36,831 bases of DNA from an uncultured Clostridia bacterium (GCA_947565865.1 CANOHT010000027.1:1-36831); one strand, 5' to 3'; shown: positions 22,453-32,919, numbered from the stretch's first letter. Notes: a model not told the origin generated them from the sequence alone. Numbers and translations: made by a program.

Positions 22453-23790
22453 ATGGCAAGACCCCTTGTAGCCATTGTGGGCCGCCCCAATGTCGGCAAG
22501 TCCACCTTCTTCAACAAAATTGCCGGACGGCGGATTTCCATTGTCGAGGATACGCCCGGCGTCACCCGCGACCGCATCTATGCCGATGTGGAATGGCAAA
22601 ACCGCAAGTTCACACTGATTGACACCGGCGGCATTGATCCCCGCAGCGACGATGTGCTGCTGTCCCAGATGCGCCACCAGGCGGAAATCGCCATGGAAAC
22701 GGCAGATGTCATCTGCTTTTTCACCGACGGCCGCGACGGGCTGACGGATGACGACCGGGAGGTTGCCAACCTGCTGCGCAAGACCCGCAAGCCGCTACTG
22801 CTGGTCGTGAACAAGGTAGATCACATCGGCATGAACGATGCCATGTACGAGTTCTATGCGCTGGGCCTGAGCGACCCCATCGCCATCAGCGCGGTGAACA
22901 TGATGGGGCTTGGCGACCTGCTGGAAGAGATCTGCAAGCGACTGCCGCCGCCTGACCCCGACGAGCTGGAGGAAGACGGCCATGTGCTGCAGCTGGCGGT
23001 GGTGGGCCGACCCAATGTGGGCAAGTCCTCCCTGGTGAATCGTCTGCTGGGGCAGGAGCGCACCATGGTTTCCGACATCGCAGGCACCACCCGGGACGCC
23101 ATCGACACCCGGTTCACCGCGGCAAACGGAACGGAGTACAACGTCATTGACACGGCGGGCATTCGCCGTAAGCGCGCTGTGGAAGACGAAAGTCTGGAGC
23201 GATATAGCGTACTGCGCTCCATCGCCGCCATCCGCCGGTGCGATGTGGCCCTTTTGCTCATTGACGCCCAGGACGGCGTGACCGAGCAGGATACCAAGAT
23301 CGCCGGCCTTATCCGGGAGGAAGGCAAAGCCGTGGCCGTCATCGTGAACAAATGGGACGCCATTGAAAAGGAGACCGGCACCCTGGAAGCCTTCAGGAAA
23401 AAGGTGCTGGACGACCTGAAATTTATGGATTACGCGCCGGTGCTTTTCATCTCCGCCCTGACGGGGCAGCGGGCACACACCGTGCTGGATACGGTGGATC
23501 AGGTCTGGGCCCAGGCCAGCAAGCGAATCCCCACCGGCGTCCTCAACGACGTGCTGGCGGACGCCACCATGTCCCTGCAGCCGCCCATGACCGGCGGGCG
23601 TCGGCTGAAGATCTATTATCTGACCCAGCAGGGCGTCTGTCCGCCAACCTTTATTCTGTTTGTCAATGATGAAACATTGATGCATTTTGCCTACGAGCGC
23701 TATCTGGAAAATTATTTCCGCAAGACCTTTGACTTCACGGGCACGCCCATCCGTTTCATCTTACGGGAGAAGAAAAAGGAGAACAACTGA
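22453..23790 (+). CDS. der: ribosome-assembly GTPase Der (EngA)
   Basis: Tandem GTPase needed for 50S ribosomal subunit maturation; 445 aa. The first G domain begins at residue 10 with GRPNVGKST, DTPG and NKVD. The second starts at about residue 185 with GRPNVGKSS, DTAG and NKWD. A KH-like C-terminal domain (about 355-445) follows, including RLKIYYLTQQGVCPPTFILFVN. It is second gene of a three-gene operon, two bases after DUF512 and one base before plsY, an arrangement known from many Clostridia. Confidence 0.97.
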   Translation: MARPLVAIVGRPNVGKSTFFNKIAGRRISIVEDTPGVTRDRIYADVEWQNRKFTLIDTGGIDPRSDDVLLSQMRHQAEIAMETADVICFFTDGRDGLTDDDREVANLLRKTRKPLLLVVNKVDHIGMNDAMYEFYALGLSDPIAISAVNMMGLGDLLEEICKRLPPPDPDELEEDGHVLQLAVVGRPNVGKSSLVNRLLGQERTMVSDIAGTTRDAIDTRFTAANGTEYNVIDTAGIRRKRAVEDESLERYSVLRSIAAIRRCDVALLLIDAQDGVTEQDTKIAGLIREEGKAVAVIVNKWDAIEKETGTLEAFRKKVLDDLKFMDYAPVLFISALTGQRAHTVLDTVDQVWAQASKRIPTGVLNDVLADATMSLQPPMTGGRRLKIYYLTQQGVCPPTFILFVNDETLMHFAYERYLENYFRKTFDFTGTPIRFILREKKKENN

Positions 23791-23791
23791 C

Positions 23792-24394
23792 ATGAACGTA
23801 CTGGCTTACATCATCATTGCTGTGGTTGCGTATCTGCTTGGCTCCATCTCCACCGGACTTCTGGTGGCAGGGATGCTGCACGGGCCGAATCTCCGAGAGG
23901 TCGGCAGCAAAAACACAGGCGCCAGCAACGCCCTTCGTACCATGGGCGTCCGCGGCGGCGCGAGCACCTTCGCGGGCGATGTTATCAAAGCGGTGATCGC
24001 TTGCGGTATCGGCCGAATCTGGATGGGCCTGCCCGGCGCCATGCTGGCAGGACTGTTTGTGATCATCGGCCACAACTGGCCTGTGTTCTTCCAGTTCAAG
24101 GGCGGAAAAGGCGTCAGCAGCACGGTGGGCGTGATGCTGGTATGCTTCTGGTGGCAGGCCATCATCTGCTATGTCATTACGATCGCCGTCATTGCCATCA
24201 CCCGTTTCATTTCCTTGGGCTCCATGGTGATGGTGACGCTTTTTGCCATTCTGGTGGCTTTCACCTGCGGCGGCAACTGGCTGGCCATCGGATGGGCCAT
24301 CCTGATGGCGGCCATCTGCATCGGAAGGCATCACACCAATATCCGGCGGCTTTTGCAAGGCACGGAAGCTAAAATCGGGCAAAAGGTAAAATAA
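23792..24394 (+). CDS. plsY: glycerol-3-phosphate acyltransferase PlsY
   Basis: Integral membrane acyltransferase that uses acyl-phosphate to make lysophosphatidic acid, the first step of phospholipid synthesis. The 200-aa protein has about five transmembrane helices and the family motifs GSKNTGASNALRTMG (about residues 36-50), HNWPVFFQFKGGKGVSS (about 92-108) and the C-terminal RHHTNIRRLLQGTE. The start at 23792 has AAAGGAG upstream; the frame is open 35 codons further but overlaps the end of der. The operon ends at a terminator 14 bases after the stop. Confidence 0.95.
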   Translation: MNVLAYIIIAVVAYLLGSISTGLLVAGMLHGPNLREVGSKNTGASNALRTMGVRGGASTFAGDVIKAVIACGIGRIWMGLPGAMLAGLFVIIGHNWPVFFQFKGGKGVSSTVGVMLVCFWWQAIICYVITIAVIAITRFISLGSMVMVTLFAILVAFTCGGNWLAIGWAILMAAICIGRHHTNIRRLLQGTEAKIGQKVK

Positions 24395-24407
24395 ATCAAT
24401 TCCGCAG

Positions 24408-24434
24408 CTGCGCCCTGTATGGCGCGGTTTTTTT
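24408..24434 (+). terminator. terminator after plsY
   Basis: A 7-bp stem (CTGCGCC with GGCGCGG, one G-T pair) and six-base loop are followed by seven T residues, then GTTTTT. Confidence 0.8.
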
Positions 24435-24814
24435 GTTTTTCTGCAAGGGAGGAAGCGTCCTGTCCGCCGCAAAGCGTCCAATGCGACCGCAACAGCACGG
24501 AGAATCTGAAGGCGGCTTTCAGGGCGCAGCTGCTTTAGCGGGGCGCGCCCTTCACATTTTCCCTGACGTGAAGCTTAACAGCAAGGCCCTGCCAGCTCAG
24601 ATCAAGGCCCGCCATCAGGCCGCAGGCACAGGGAGATGCGGAAAACACGTCGGCTTCCGCGAACAAATCTGCGCGCGCGAGGGCAGTCGAAGTCCGCGAG
24701 AAAGCGCGGCTTCTACGAGGATGTCATAGGCATTGACGCCTTCATAAGCCAAGCGCCGTCGGGAAGCGGCCCTGCGGCGCGCATCTTCCCAACGGCGTGG
24801 ATATTGATGACGGA
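24435..24814. other. gene-poor stretch between plsY and the isomerase genes
   Basis: No supported gene. On the minus strand, just past the isomerase stop, three frames in turn look mildly protein-like over short distances (for example a 62-codon open frame 24535-24723 without a start or ribosome binding site, containing VFSASPCACGLMAGLDL). This could be a decayed, frameshifted gene remnant or chance coding-like composition in GC-rich DNA. No tRNA, RNase P, SRP or tmRNA signature was recognised. Confidence 0.4.
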
Positions 24815-25582
24815 TCAGCTTCCAGTCCCCAACAGCTCGCGCAGTGTCGCGGCGTCCCGAACCAGCTGCGCGGGCGCGTCGTCGCGGACAAATTCCAACA
24901 GCGCCATGTGCTCACCGCCAAGATCGGAGACGGCGTCCAGATAGTAAGCCCACTCCGCGCTGTTCAGCGGCCCGCGCTCGCCATCCGGCCAGGAATAGAC
25001 ATGCACGTTCAGCAGCCGGTTTCCCAGCAGGCGAAGACCTTCTGCCCGTTGGACGGGCGCCAGCGCCGCCGTAGGCTGCCATAAACAGTACAGGTTAGGA
25101 TGATCGGCGTCCGTCAGCAGCCGCATGGCGGATTCGTTGGTGTCCGTCAGCGTATCCTTGTGCCACTCAAAGGCCACCTTGATCCCCTCCGACTGCGCCA
25201 TGGCCGCGATCATCGACGCCTCCCGCGCCGCCGCCCGCCGAAAGTCTTCATCCGCTTCCTTCGACGGCTTGGCGCCCGCCCACACGCGAATCAGCGGCGC
25301 ACCCAGCGCTGCTGCTGACCAAAGACTTTGACGGAAGGCCGTCTCCGCGCTTTGATTGGCACAAAGCCGAAAATAGGAACCATAAGCCGCCACCCTCAGT
25401 CCGGCAGCCTCCGTTCTGCGGCGCAGTTCAGCGGCTCCCTGCGGATCGTCCGGCAGCACATGGGCGTTTTCAGACCACTCCACCGCGCGAAGACCGTTGC
25501 CCGCCGCCAACGCAATGACCTCATCCGCTGTGCGATGACGGAAGGTTACAGACACGATGCCGGGTATCCAGGTTGTTTTCAT
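24815..25582 (-). CDS. sugar phosphate isomerase/epimerase (xylose-isomerase-like TIM barrel)
   Basis: 255-aa protein of the AP-endonuclease-2/xylose-isomerase-like TIM barrel superfamily. Features: N-terminal WIPGIVSVTFRHRTADEVIALA, GLRAVEWSENAHV (first strand with an acidic metal ligand candidate), APLIRVWAGAKPS, VAFEWHKDTLTDT and LLNVHVYSW, which carry the usual Glu/His metal-binding positions. The start at 25582 is preceded by GTGAGGAAG; a GTG four codons earlier is inside this site. It is downstream of a second isomerase-like gene with a 27-base gap. Substrate is unknown: ketose, inositol or an unusual sugar are possible. Confidence 0.82.
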   Translation of the reverse strand: MKTTWIPGIVSVTFRHRTADEVIALAAGNGLRAVEWSENAHVLPDDPQGAAELRRRTEAAGLRVAAYGSYFRLCANQSAETAFRQSLWSAAALGAPLIRVWAGAKPSKEADEDFRRAAAREASMIAAMAQSEGIKVAFEWHKDTLTDTNESAMRLLTDADHPNLYCLWQPTAALAPVQRAEGLRLLGNRLLNVHVYSWPDGERGPLNSAEWAYYLDAVSDLGGEHMALLEFVRDDAPAQLVRDAATLRELLGTGS

Positions 25583-25609
25583 TGGCTTCCTCACCTTCCA
25601 TGACGAACG

Positions 25610-26377
25610 TCACGCCTCGGCCCATAGCCGCTTCATCAGCGCCAGCGCCGCCGGCCCCTCCTGCGCCAGGTCTTCCACCTTTCCCTCGATGCTTACAGCG
25701 CCCTGATAATCCGTGGCCTTCAGCGCGGCGAAGAGTTTGCGGAAGCCGGGCTCCTCCTGTGTCGGACACAGGCGCGTCTCCCCTGTGGCAATGTGAATGT
25801 GACTCACGCCTCCGACCCTGATGATGTCCTCAATGGGTTCGCCGTCCTTATCAACATGGTAGTAATCTGCCAGCAGCTGAACATTGGGAAGATTAACCGC
25901 CGCCGCCAGGCAGGCGCCCTCCGCCACGCTGTTAATCATGTTTGTTTCTGCGCGATTCAGCGGTTCGATAACGACGGTAATGCCGAACTTGGCCGCAATT
26001 TCGCCGGTCAGACGGGTCACATGAATCAAGCGGCGGAAGGCCTGGCCGTAGTCCATGCCTTCAGGCCGATTCCGGCTCCTACCGCTGCCGAATACCGCGA
26101 TGCGCCCGCCCAGCCGACGCATCCGGCTTAAAGCGCTGTCCAGATAGACGGTGACGTCTTCATCCGTTGTCCCGGTATCCAGCAGTTGCAGCGTCCTAGG
26201 AAAGAGCAGATTGAAGCAGGGGCACTTTACAGGCGAAGCCTCAACTGCCGCCACAGCTGCCTGGAACGCGTCTTCCGTCATGTCGGGCAGTACGTTGATC
26301 GGCGGCTCAATGGTATCAAATCCTGCTGCCGCAGCCTCCGCGAGCCGATTCAGACCCACACAGATCCCATATTTCAT
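25610..26377 (-). CDS. sugar phosphate isomerase/epimerase (TIM barrel)
   Basis: 255-aa xylose-isomerase-like TIM barrel protein. MKYGICVGL begins the first strand. GFDTIEPPIN carries a conserved Glu. GGRIAVFGSG, TVVIEPLNRAETN (metal-binding Glu), LLADYYHVDKDG (metal-binding Asp/His) and ISHIHIATG-like and VSIEGKV strands follow, matching the 3-epimerase/hydroxypyruvate-isomerase-like group. GGAAAGGTGG precedes the ATG. With the next gene it forms a two-gene operon with an extended -10 promoter and a cre-like site, suggesting control by carbon source. It is only distantly similar to its neighbour, so a recent duplication is unlikely. Confidence 0.85.
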   Translation of the reverse strand: MKYGICVGLNRLAEAAAAGFDTIEPPINVLPDMTEDAFQAAVAAVEASPVKCPCFNLLFPRTLQLLDTGTTDEDVTVYLDSALSRMRRLGGRIAVFGSGRSRNRPEGMDYGQAFRRLIHVTRLTGEIAAKFGITVVIEPLNRAETNMINSVAEGACLAAAVNLPNVQLLADYYHVDKDGEPIEDIIRVGGVSHIHIATGETRLCPTQEEPGFRKLFAALKATDYQGAVSIEGKVEDLAQEGPAALALMKRLWAEA

Positions 26378-26431
26378 GGCTGATGTTCCACCTTTCCTTC
26401 GCGCTTGTTCCCAGGCCGTTCAAGCAGCCCG

Positions 26432-26445
26432 TGTAAGCGCTATCC
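26432..26445. promoter_or_regulatory. cre-like catabolite-repression site
   Basis: TGTAAGCGCTATCC matches the CcpA operator consensus TGWAANCGNTNWCA at all but the last position. It lies at or just past the predicted transcription start of the isomerase operon, a position where CcpA or another LacI-family protein would repress. Confidence 0.5.
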
Positions 26446-26453
26446 TTGGCAAC

Positions 26454-26462
26454 AGTATAGCA
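26454..26462 (-). promoter_or_regulatory. extended -10 promoter of the isomerase operon
   Basis: The minus strand reads TGCTATACT, an extended -10 (TGnTATACT) with no clear -35 box upstream. It is about 80 bases before the first isomerase start codon. Confidence 0.4.
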
Positions 26463-26551
26463 CAGAATGCAAAAGCGCGCCACTCTCAGCGTCCCTTTGA
26501 GCCACGGACTTCAGCCAAAGCGCGAAAATTGCCCGCCTGCAGTTTTTTTCC

Positions 26552-26580
26552 TTGCAAATCCGTCCAAAATCCGCTATGAT
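26552..26580 (+). promoter_or_regulatory. promoter of lepA
   Basis: TTGCAA (26552-26557), 17 bases, TATGAT (26575-26580). Transcription would begin about 43 bases before the lepA GTG. Confidence 0.6.
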
Positions 26581-26629
26581 AAAGTGATGATATTTTGCCC
26601 ATCCTTTTGGGCTTTTCGGAGGGAATACC

Positions 26630-28432
<1,803 letters not shown>

Positions 28433-28465
28433 GCGCGAAGCGGCGCATGAAATGGAGGCGGCGTC

Positions 28466-29080
28466 ATGAACTTGGCGGCTATGAGTTCCAGGCGGTGGCG
28501 CAAGGCCCCGACGCCCGGTCGGCTTCAGGAGATGCTCTGGTCCCGCCGGCCCGCGGAAACGGATGCCCGCGATCAGGCCAGACGCTCCATGACCGTCTGC
28601 TTCACGGGACATCGGCGGATCAGCCGTGAAGAGGCGCCAAAGCTGATTCAGGAGCTGGATCAAACACTGGAGACCCTTTACAGCCAGGGCTTTCGGTACT
28701 TTATGAATGGCGGCGCGCTGGGATTCGATCTTCTGGCTGCCCAGCGAACACTTATGCTGCGCCAGCGCCATGCCGATGTCCGCTTGATTATGGTGCTTCC
28801 CTGCGGCGATCAGACGCTTCGCTGGCGCAAAAGCGACTGCGAACGCTATGAGGCCATCCTTTATGACGCCGATGAAACCCGGGTGCTGTCGCCCTCCTAC
28901 TATGAAGGCTGCATGCTCGTGCGCAACCGGCACATGGTAGACCGCAGCAGTCTATGCCTGTGCTATTTGACCAAGCCAAAAGGCGGCACCGTATCCACCG
29001 TGGCTTACGCGATGCGCCAGCATATGCCGGTCATCAATCTTGCCATGGGAATCAAAGCGCCGCCCAAAGGCGTAAAATAA
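28466..29080 (+). CDS. SLOG-superfamily protein (DUF1273/YpsA-like)
   Basis: 204-aa protein with a Rossmann-like SLOG fold at about residues 40-195. Visible motifs: TVCFTGHRRI (first strand and nucleotide loop), FMNGGALGFDLLAAQ, and LTKPKGGTVSTVAYAMR (the GG(S/T)xGT-like ligand loop). SLOG proteins bind nucleotides, and some make or sense signalling nucleotides; YpsA affects cell division in Bacillus. The first 40 residues are basic and not part of the fold. GGAGG at 28452-28456 supports the ATG at 28466. A start at the MTVCFTGH methionine would also give a complete domain but has no such site. It is probably co-transcribed with lepA. Confidence 0.8.
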   Translation: MNLAAMSSRRWRKAPTPGRLQEMLWSRRPAETDARDQARRSMTVCFTGHRRISREEAPKLIQELDQTLETLYSQGFRYFMNGGALGFDLLAAQRTLMLRQRHADVRLIMVLPCGDQTLRWRKSDCERYEAILYDADETRVLSPSYYEGCMLVRNRHMVDRSSLCLCYLTKPKGGTVSTVAYAMRQHMPVINLAMGIKAPPKGVK

Positions 29081-29089
29081 GGCTGTCGC

Positions 29090-29455
29090 TTATTTCAGCG
29101 ATTCATGCTGGGAACGCACCAGGCCGATGCGCTCCTTCTCTGTCTTGATTTTCCAGTGCAGCAGCAGCGTCATCGCGCCCCGAAGCACAATCACCGCGCC
29201 GATGATGGCCAGTTCCGTCCACTCCCGGACGATCACCGTGCGAAGCACCTCGCCTCCCAGCTTGAATTCCAGTGCCAGGGCTGTTCCCTGGGCCAGGTTC
29301 AGCACCAGGTCCTCTTCCTTGCGGAAATAAGCGATGATGGCCTTTACACCTGTAATCAGCATGATAATAATGCCGATCAGTTCCATAAAGACGATGCCGA
29401 ACCGGGCTGTTGTTTGTACAAAGTCCTCCAGAAAATGCAGAACCGTAGCAATCAT
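29090..29455 (-). CDS. DUF1622 family membrane protein
   Basis: 121-aa protein of unknown function. Hydrophobic helices lie at about residues 18-42 (FGIVFMELIGIIIMLITGV) and 80-100 (LAIIGAVIVLRGAMTLLL). Between them is a conserved amphipathic stretch (LAQGTALALEFKLGGEVLRT) typical of DUF1622. The tail is basic. GGAGG precedes the ATG. It is a single gene converging on the SLOG gene and divergent from hemW. Confidence 0.85.
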   Translation of the reverse strand: MIATVLHFLEDFVQTTARFGIVFMELIGIIIMLITGVKAIIAYFRKEEDLVLNLAQGTALALEFKLGGEVLRTVIVREWTELAIIGAVIVLRGAMTLLLHWKIKTEKERIGLVRSQHESLK

Positions 29456-29539
29456 GACGCCGCCTCCTTCTTTTGGATTTCCTTATCCATATTGTACACG
29501 AAATAACGCTATTTTGCACGAACTTTTTTCGGAGGTTCC

Positions 29540-30703
29540 ATGCAGCTATACATCCATATTCCGTTCTGCCGAAAAAAATGCCGTTATTGCGACTTTGCTT
29601 CCTATCCTGGCCGGGAAGCGGACATGCCCAGCTACCTTGACGCGCTGCTGCGCGAAGCCGTAATGCAGGCGGAAATCCTGGGGCGTCCCACTTTGGAAAC
29701 GGTATTTATCGGAGGCGGAACGCCCTCGCTTCTTCCGCCGAACAGCCTTGCCCGGCTCCTGCGTGAAGCGCGCCGACTGTTCGCCATTTCGCCCGACGCG
29801 GAAATCACCAGTGAGGCGAACCCTGGCGCCATCACACCCGAATGGCTGACGGCTGCGACGGAAGGCGGCGTCAACAGGCTTTCCCTGGGCATGCAAGCCG
29901 TTCAGCCTGAGCTGCTGAGGACGCTGGGCCGGATCCATACAGCCGAGGAAACGGCGGCATCGGTAAGGATGGCCAGAGCGCATGGCATCCGCAACATCAG
30001 CCTGGATCTGATGTTCGGCCTTCCGGGGCAGACCTTGGCCCAATGGCGCGAAACGCTGAACGCCGCGCTTGCGCTGGAGCCTCAGCATCTTTCCTGCTAT
30101 GGGCTGATTCCCGAGGAAGGAACGCCGCTGTACCATGATTTGATCGCCGGACATCTGACCCTGCCCGATGATGGCGCCGAGCGAGCCATGTATGACGAAG
30201 CCCTCACGCTTCTGGAGCGCCATGGCTTCCGTCAATATGAAATCAGCAATTTTGCCTTGCCTGGCTTTGCCTGCCGGCATAATCTCGGCTACTGGCTTCA
30301 GACGCCTTACCTGGGGCTCGGCGCTTCGGCGGCTTCCTGCCTGCCGGATGCCGGCCATCCCCATTCGGCCTATGTACGCACCGCCAATCCAGCCGGTCTT
30401 GACGCTTACCTGGATATGGTGACGCAGCAAAACTGGTCTTTGCGGGAAACGACACCCATTTCGCCCACGGAAGCCCGCTTTGAAACCCTGATGCTGGGCC
30501 TGCGCACCGCCCAGGGCGTATCCGAAAAGGACTTTCTGCTCTCGCACGGCGTTTCCCTGTCTGAATGCTATGGCGCAAAGCTGAGCATGTTCCGGGATCA
30601 AGGACTGCTGATCGATGAAAACAGTCATTGGCGCTTGACCCGCCGGGGCATGGATGTTCAGAACGCCATCCTGGTGGAGCTCATGGATGACAAGGCTGAT
30701 TGA
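29540..30703 (+). CDS. hemW: radical SAM haem-binding protein HemW
   Basis: 387-aa radical SAM protein. The [4Fe-4S] cluster motif is C10-x3-C14-x2-C17 in HIPFCRKKCRYCDF. The sequence then shows FIGGGTPSLLP, SEANPG, RLSLGMQAVQPELLRTLGR, and HNLGYWLQTPYLGLGASAAS, which separates HemW from the oxygen-independent coproporphyrinogen oxidase HemN. HemW is a haem chaperone or haem-transfer protein in characterised bacteria. CGGAGG precedes the ATG. It often lies next to lepA in Firmicutes (with hrcA-grpE-dnaK), and here it is about 1.1 kb from lepA, although no heat-shock genes follow. Confidence 0.94.
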   Translation: MQLYIHIPFCRKKCRYCDFASYPGREADMPSYLDALLREAVMQAEILGRPTLETVFIGGGTPSLLPPNSLARLLREARRLFAISPDAEITSEANPGAITPEWLTAATEGGVNRLSLGMQAVQPELLRTLGRIHTAEETAASVRMARAHGIRNISLDLMFGLPGQTLAQWRETLNAALALEPQHLSCYGLIPEEGTPLYHDLIAGHLTLPDDGAERAMYDEALTLLERHGFRQYEISNFALPGFACRHNLGYWLQTPYLGLGASAASCLPDAGHPHSAYVRTANPAGLDAYLDMVTQQNWSLRETTPISPTEARFETLMLGLRTAQGVSEKDFLLSHGVSLSECYGAKLSMFRDQGLLIDENSHWRLTRRGMDVQNAILVELMDDKAD

Positions 30704-30726
30704 GCATGGTTGAATCCATCCAAACA

Positions 30727-30762
30727 AAAACAGCAGCGCATGTTACTTTGCGCCGCTGTTTT
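30727..30762. terminator. bidirectional terminator between hemW and ppk1
   Basis: A 14-bp inverted repeat with one mismatch (30727-30740 with 30749-30762) and an 8-base loop carries AAAA at one end and TTTT at the other. It serves both converging genes. Confidence 0.8.
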
Positions 30763-30766
30763 GCAT

Positions 30767-32827
30767 TTATTGCTGCCTCTCCGACGCCCGACGATAGGCA
30801 TCATCGTAGAGCCAGTTCTGGCTGGACAGCGCTTGCTCCGCCCCCGGCATCCGGCGCCGGTAGGAGCCATCAGGCTGCTGCTCCCGGGCCTGTACATTGT
30901 CACGCCAGATGATGTCGAAAATTTCCTCGATCCTGGCCTTCAGTCCGTCATCCAATATCGGCGTAGCCACCTCAACCCGGCGCAGGGTGTTGCGGGTCAT
31001 CCAGTCCGCCGATGCAATGTAATGCCGCGCATCCTTGCCCCTTCCGAAAATATAGATGCGGCTATGCTCCAGGAAGCGTCCCACCACGCTGATCACACGG
31101 ATATTCTCCGTCTTCCCAGGCACACCGCCGCGCAGGCAGCAGATGCCGCGAACGATCATGTCGATCTTAACGCCTGCCTGACTGGCCTCGATGAGCTTAT
31201 CCATCAGCGTCTTGTCGGTCAGACTGTTCAGCTTCAGGCGAATGTAACCGCCCGCGCCGGTTTGAGCCTTTCCGATTTCGCCCTCAATCATATCCAGGAG
31301 CTTATCCTGAAGGCAATGCGGCGCCACCAGCAGATGCGTCATGTGATCCACCGTCTCCCCCAGTGTCAGCGCGTGGAACACCTGGGATACCTCCTCGCCA
31401 ATTTCCCGCCGGGCGGTGAGGTAGCTTAAATCCGTATAGAGGCGGCTTGTCTTTTCGTTATAATTGCCGGTGCCGATTTGTGTGATATACTGTACGCCGG
31501 ATTCCAGCTTGCGGGTAATCAGGCAAAGCTTGCTGTGCACCTTCAGCTTGTCCACGCCATAAATCACATGGCAGCCGGCCCTTTCCAGGCGACGGCTCCA
31601 TTCAATGTTGTTCGCTTCATCAAAGCGGGCCTTCAGCTCCACCAGCACGTCCACCTGCTTGCCGTTCTCCGCGGCTTCCACCAGCGCCTCCACAATCTTG
31701 GAATCCCGCGCCAAGCGGTACAGCGTCATTTTGATGGAGACCACGCTGGGATCATGAGCGGCCTCGGTCAGCATCCGCAGGAAGGGACGGATGCTGTGAT
31801 AGGGATAATGCAGCAGCACATCCTTTTGCGCGATCTGATCCAGCAAAGGCCGGTTCATATCCAAATCGGGCGTGGCCTGGGGATGGCGCGGAGCGTAAAA
31901 CAATTCCGCGTGGCTGCGCAGCCGGTCCTCAATCTGAAAAAGGAAGGAAACATCCACGGGAGAATCATACTCATAGACTCGGTTCATGTCCAGCTTCAGC
32001 TGCCCGCACAGGCGCGAAATAATGTCTTCGTCAATCTGTCGGGAAAGCTCCATCCTGACCGGGCACAGCTTCTGCCGAAGACGGACAACCTCCGCCATGT
32101 GGTCGCGGTAGTTCAAGTCCTCATCATAAATGATGTCAGCGTCTATGTCGGCGTTCCGGGTAATGCGCGCCAGCGTTTTGCTGACCACGCGATAGCCGGG
32201 GAACAGGAGGGGCAGGTAATGCAAAATCAGCTCCTCCGCCAGCATAAAGCAGCCTGTGCGGTCGGGAACCGCCACCAGGCGAGGAAATACGCCGTCTCCG
32301 CAGGGAACAATGCCGATCTTCTGCTTCTCCTGCTTGGTGTTGAGTACCGCGACGGCATAGATTTCCTTATTTTTCAGAAAGGGAAAGGTTTGCTTCTTCC
32401 CGACAATGTAGGTGGACAGTAGGGGCACAAAATCCCGCCGGAACATGGCTTCCATATACGCCTCGCTCTCCGGGCTGATGGCGCGGAAATTGACGATGGT
32501 AACGCCCTCCTCCTCCAGGCGTTCCAGCAGCGCGGCATAGGCCTGATCCCGCCGATGGCAAAGCTCGCGGATGCGAATGAGGGCGGCATCGATCTGTTCC
32601 CCCGGCGTCATCCCCGTTTTGTTCTCCCGGGCTTCCTTGTCCAAAAGCATCTGGTCGTGCAGGCTGCCAATCCGCACCATGAAGAACTCATCCAGATTGC
32701 TTTGGAAAATGGACAGAAATGTCAGGCGCTCACAAAGCGGTACGCGCTCGTCCTCGGCCTCCTCCAGCACGCGCTCATTGAACCGAAGCCAGGATAATTC
32801 CCGGTTTTCAAAGCAGGTCGTTTCCAT
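30767..32827 (-). CDS. ppk1: polyphosphate kinase Ppk1
   Basis: Polymerises the gamma-phosphate of ATP into inorganic polyphosphate, reversibly; 686 aa. The N domain starts with ENRELSWLRFNERVLEEA and SNLDEFFMVR. The catalytic domains contain the autophosphorylated histidine in VHSKLCLITRK (about residue 430) and the second essential histidine in FLEHSRIYIFG (about residue 589). The conserved PYHSIRPFLRML and IGTGNYNEKTSRLYTDLSYLT also fit. The start at 32827 is set by AAGGAG. It is downstream of recG by 80 bases; no promoter was found in the gap. Confidence 0.96.
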   Translation of the reverse strand: METTCFENRELSWLRFNERVLEEAEDERVPLCERLTFLSIFQSNLDEFFMVRIGSLHDQMLLDKEARENKTGMTPGEQIDAALIRIRELCHRRDQAYAALLERLEEEGVTIVNFRAISPESEAYMEAMFRRDFVPLLSTYIVGKKQTFPFLKNKEIYAVAVLNTKQEKQKIGIVPCGDGVFPRLVAVPDRTGCFMLAEELILHYLPLLFPGYRVVSKTLARITRNADIDADIIYDEDLNYRDHMAEVVRLRQKLCPVRMELSRQIDEDIISRLCGQLKLDMNRVYEYDSPVDVSFLFQIEDRLRSHAELFYAPRHPQATPDLDMNRPLLDQIAQKDVLLHYPYHSIRPFLRMLTEAAHDPSVVSIKMTLYRLARDSKIVEALVEAAENGKQVDVLVELKARFDEANNIEWSRRLERAGCHVIYGVDKLKVHSKLCLITRKLESGVQYITQIGTGNYNEKTSRLYTDLSYLTARREIGEEVSQVFHALTLGETVDHMTHLLVAPHCLQDKLLDMIEGEIGKAQTGAGGYIRLKLNSLTDKTLMDKLIEASQAGVKIDMIVRGICCLRGGVPGKTENIRVISVVGRFLEHSRIYIFGRGKDARHYIASADWMTRNTLRRVEVATPILDDGLKARIEEIFDIIWRDNVQAREQQPDGSYRRRMPGAEQALSSQNWLYDDAYRRASERQQ

Positions 32828-32903
32828 GAAGGTCACTCCTTTTCCGGGCCAGGGCCCGCTCATTGGTCGCCTGGCTTCAGCAAGTCAGGCAGAACCGTGT
32901 CCG

Positions 32904-32919
32904 GCGCTCAATTGAGCGC
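32904..32919. repeat. 16-bp perfect palindrome over the recG stop codon
   Basis: GCGCTCAATTGAGCGC is fully self-complementary and includes the recG stop. It has no loop and no T-run, so it is not a normal terminator; it may be chance or a protein-binding site. Confidence 0.5.

Noticed and set aside
26520..26580. T-rich tract before lepA as a terminator
   Set aside because: No stable hairpin precedes the T-run; the tract is next to the lepA -35 box.
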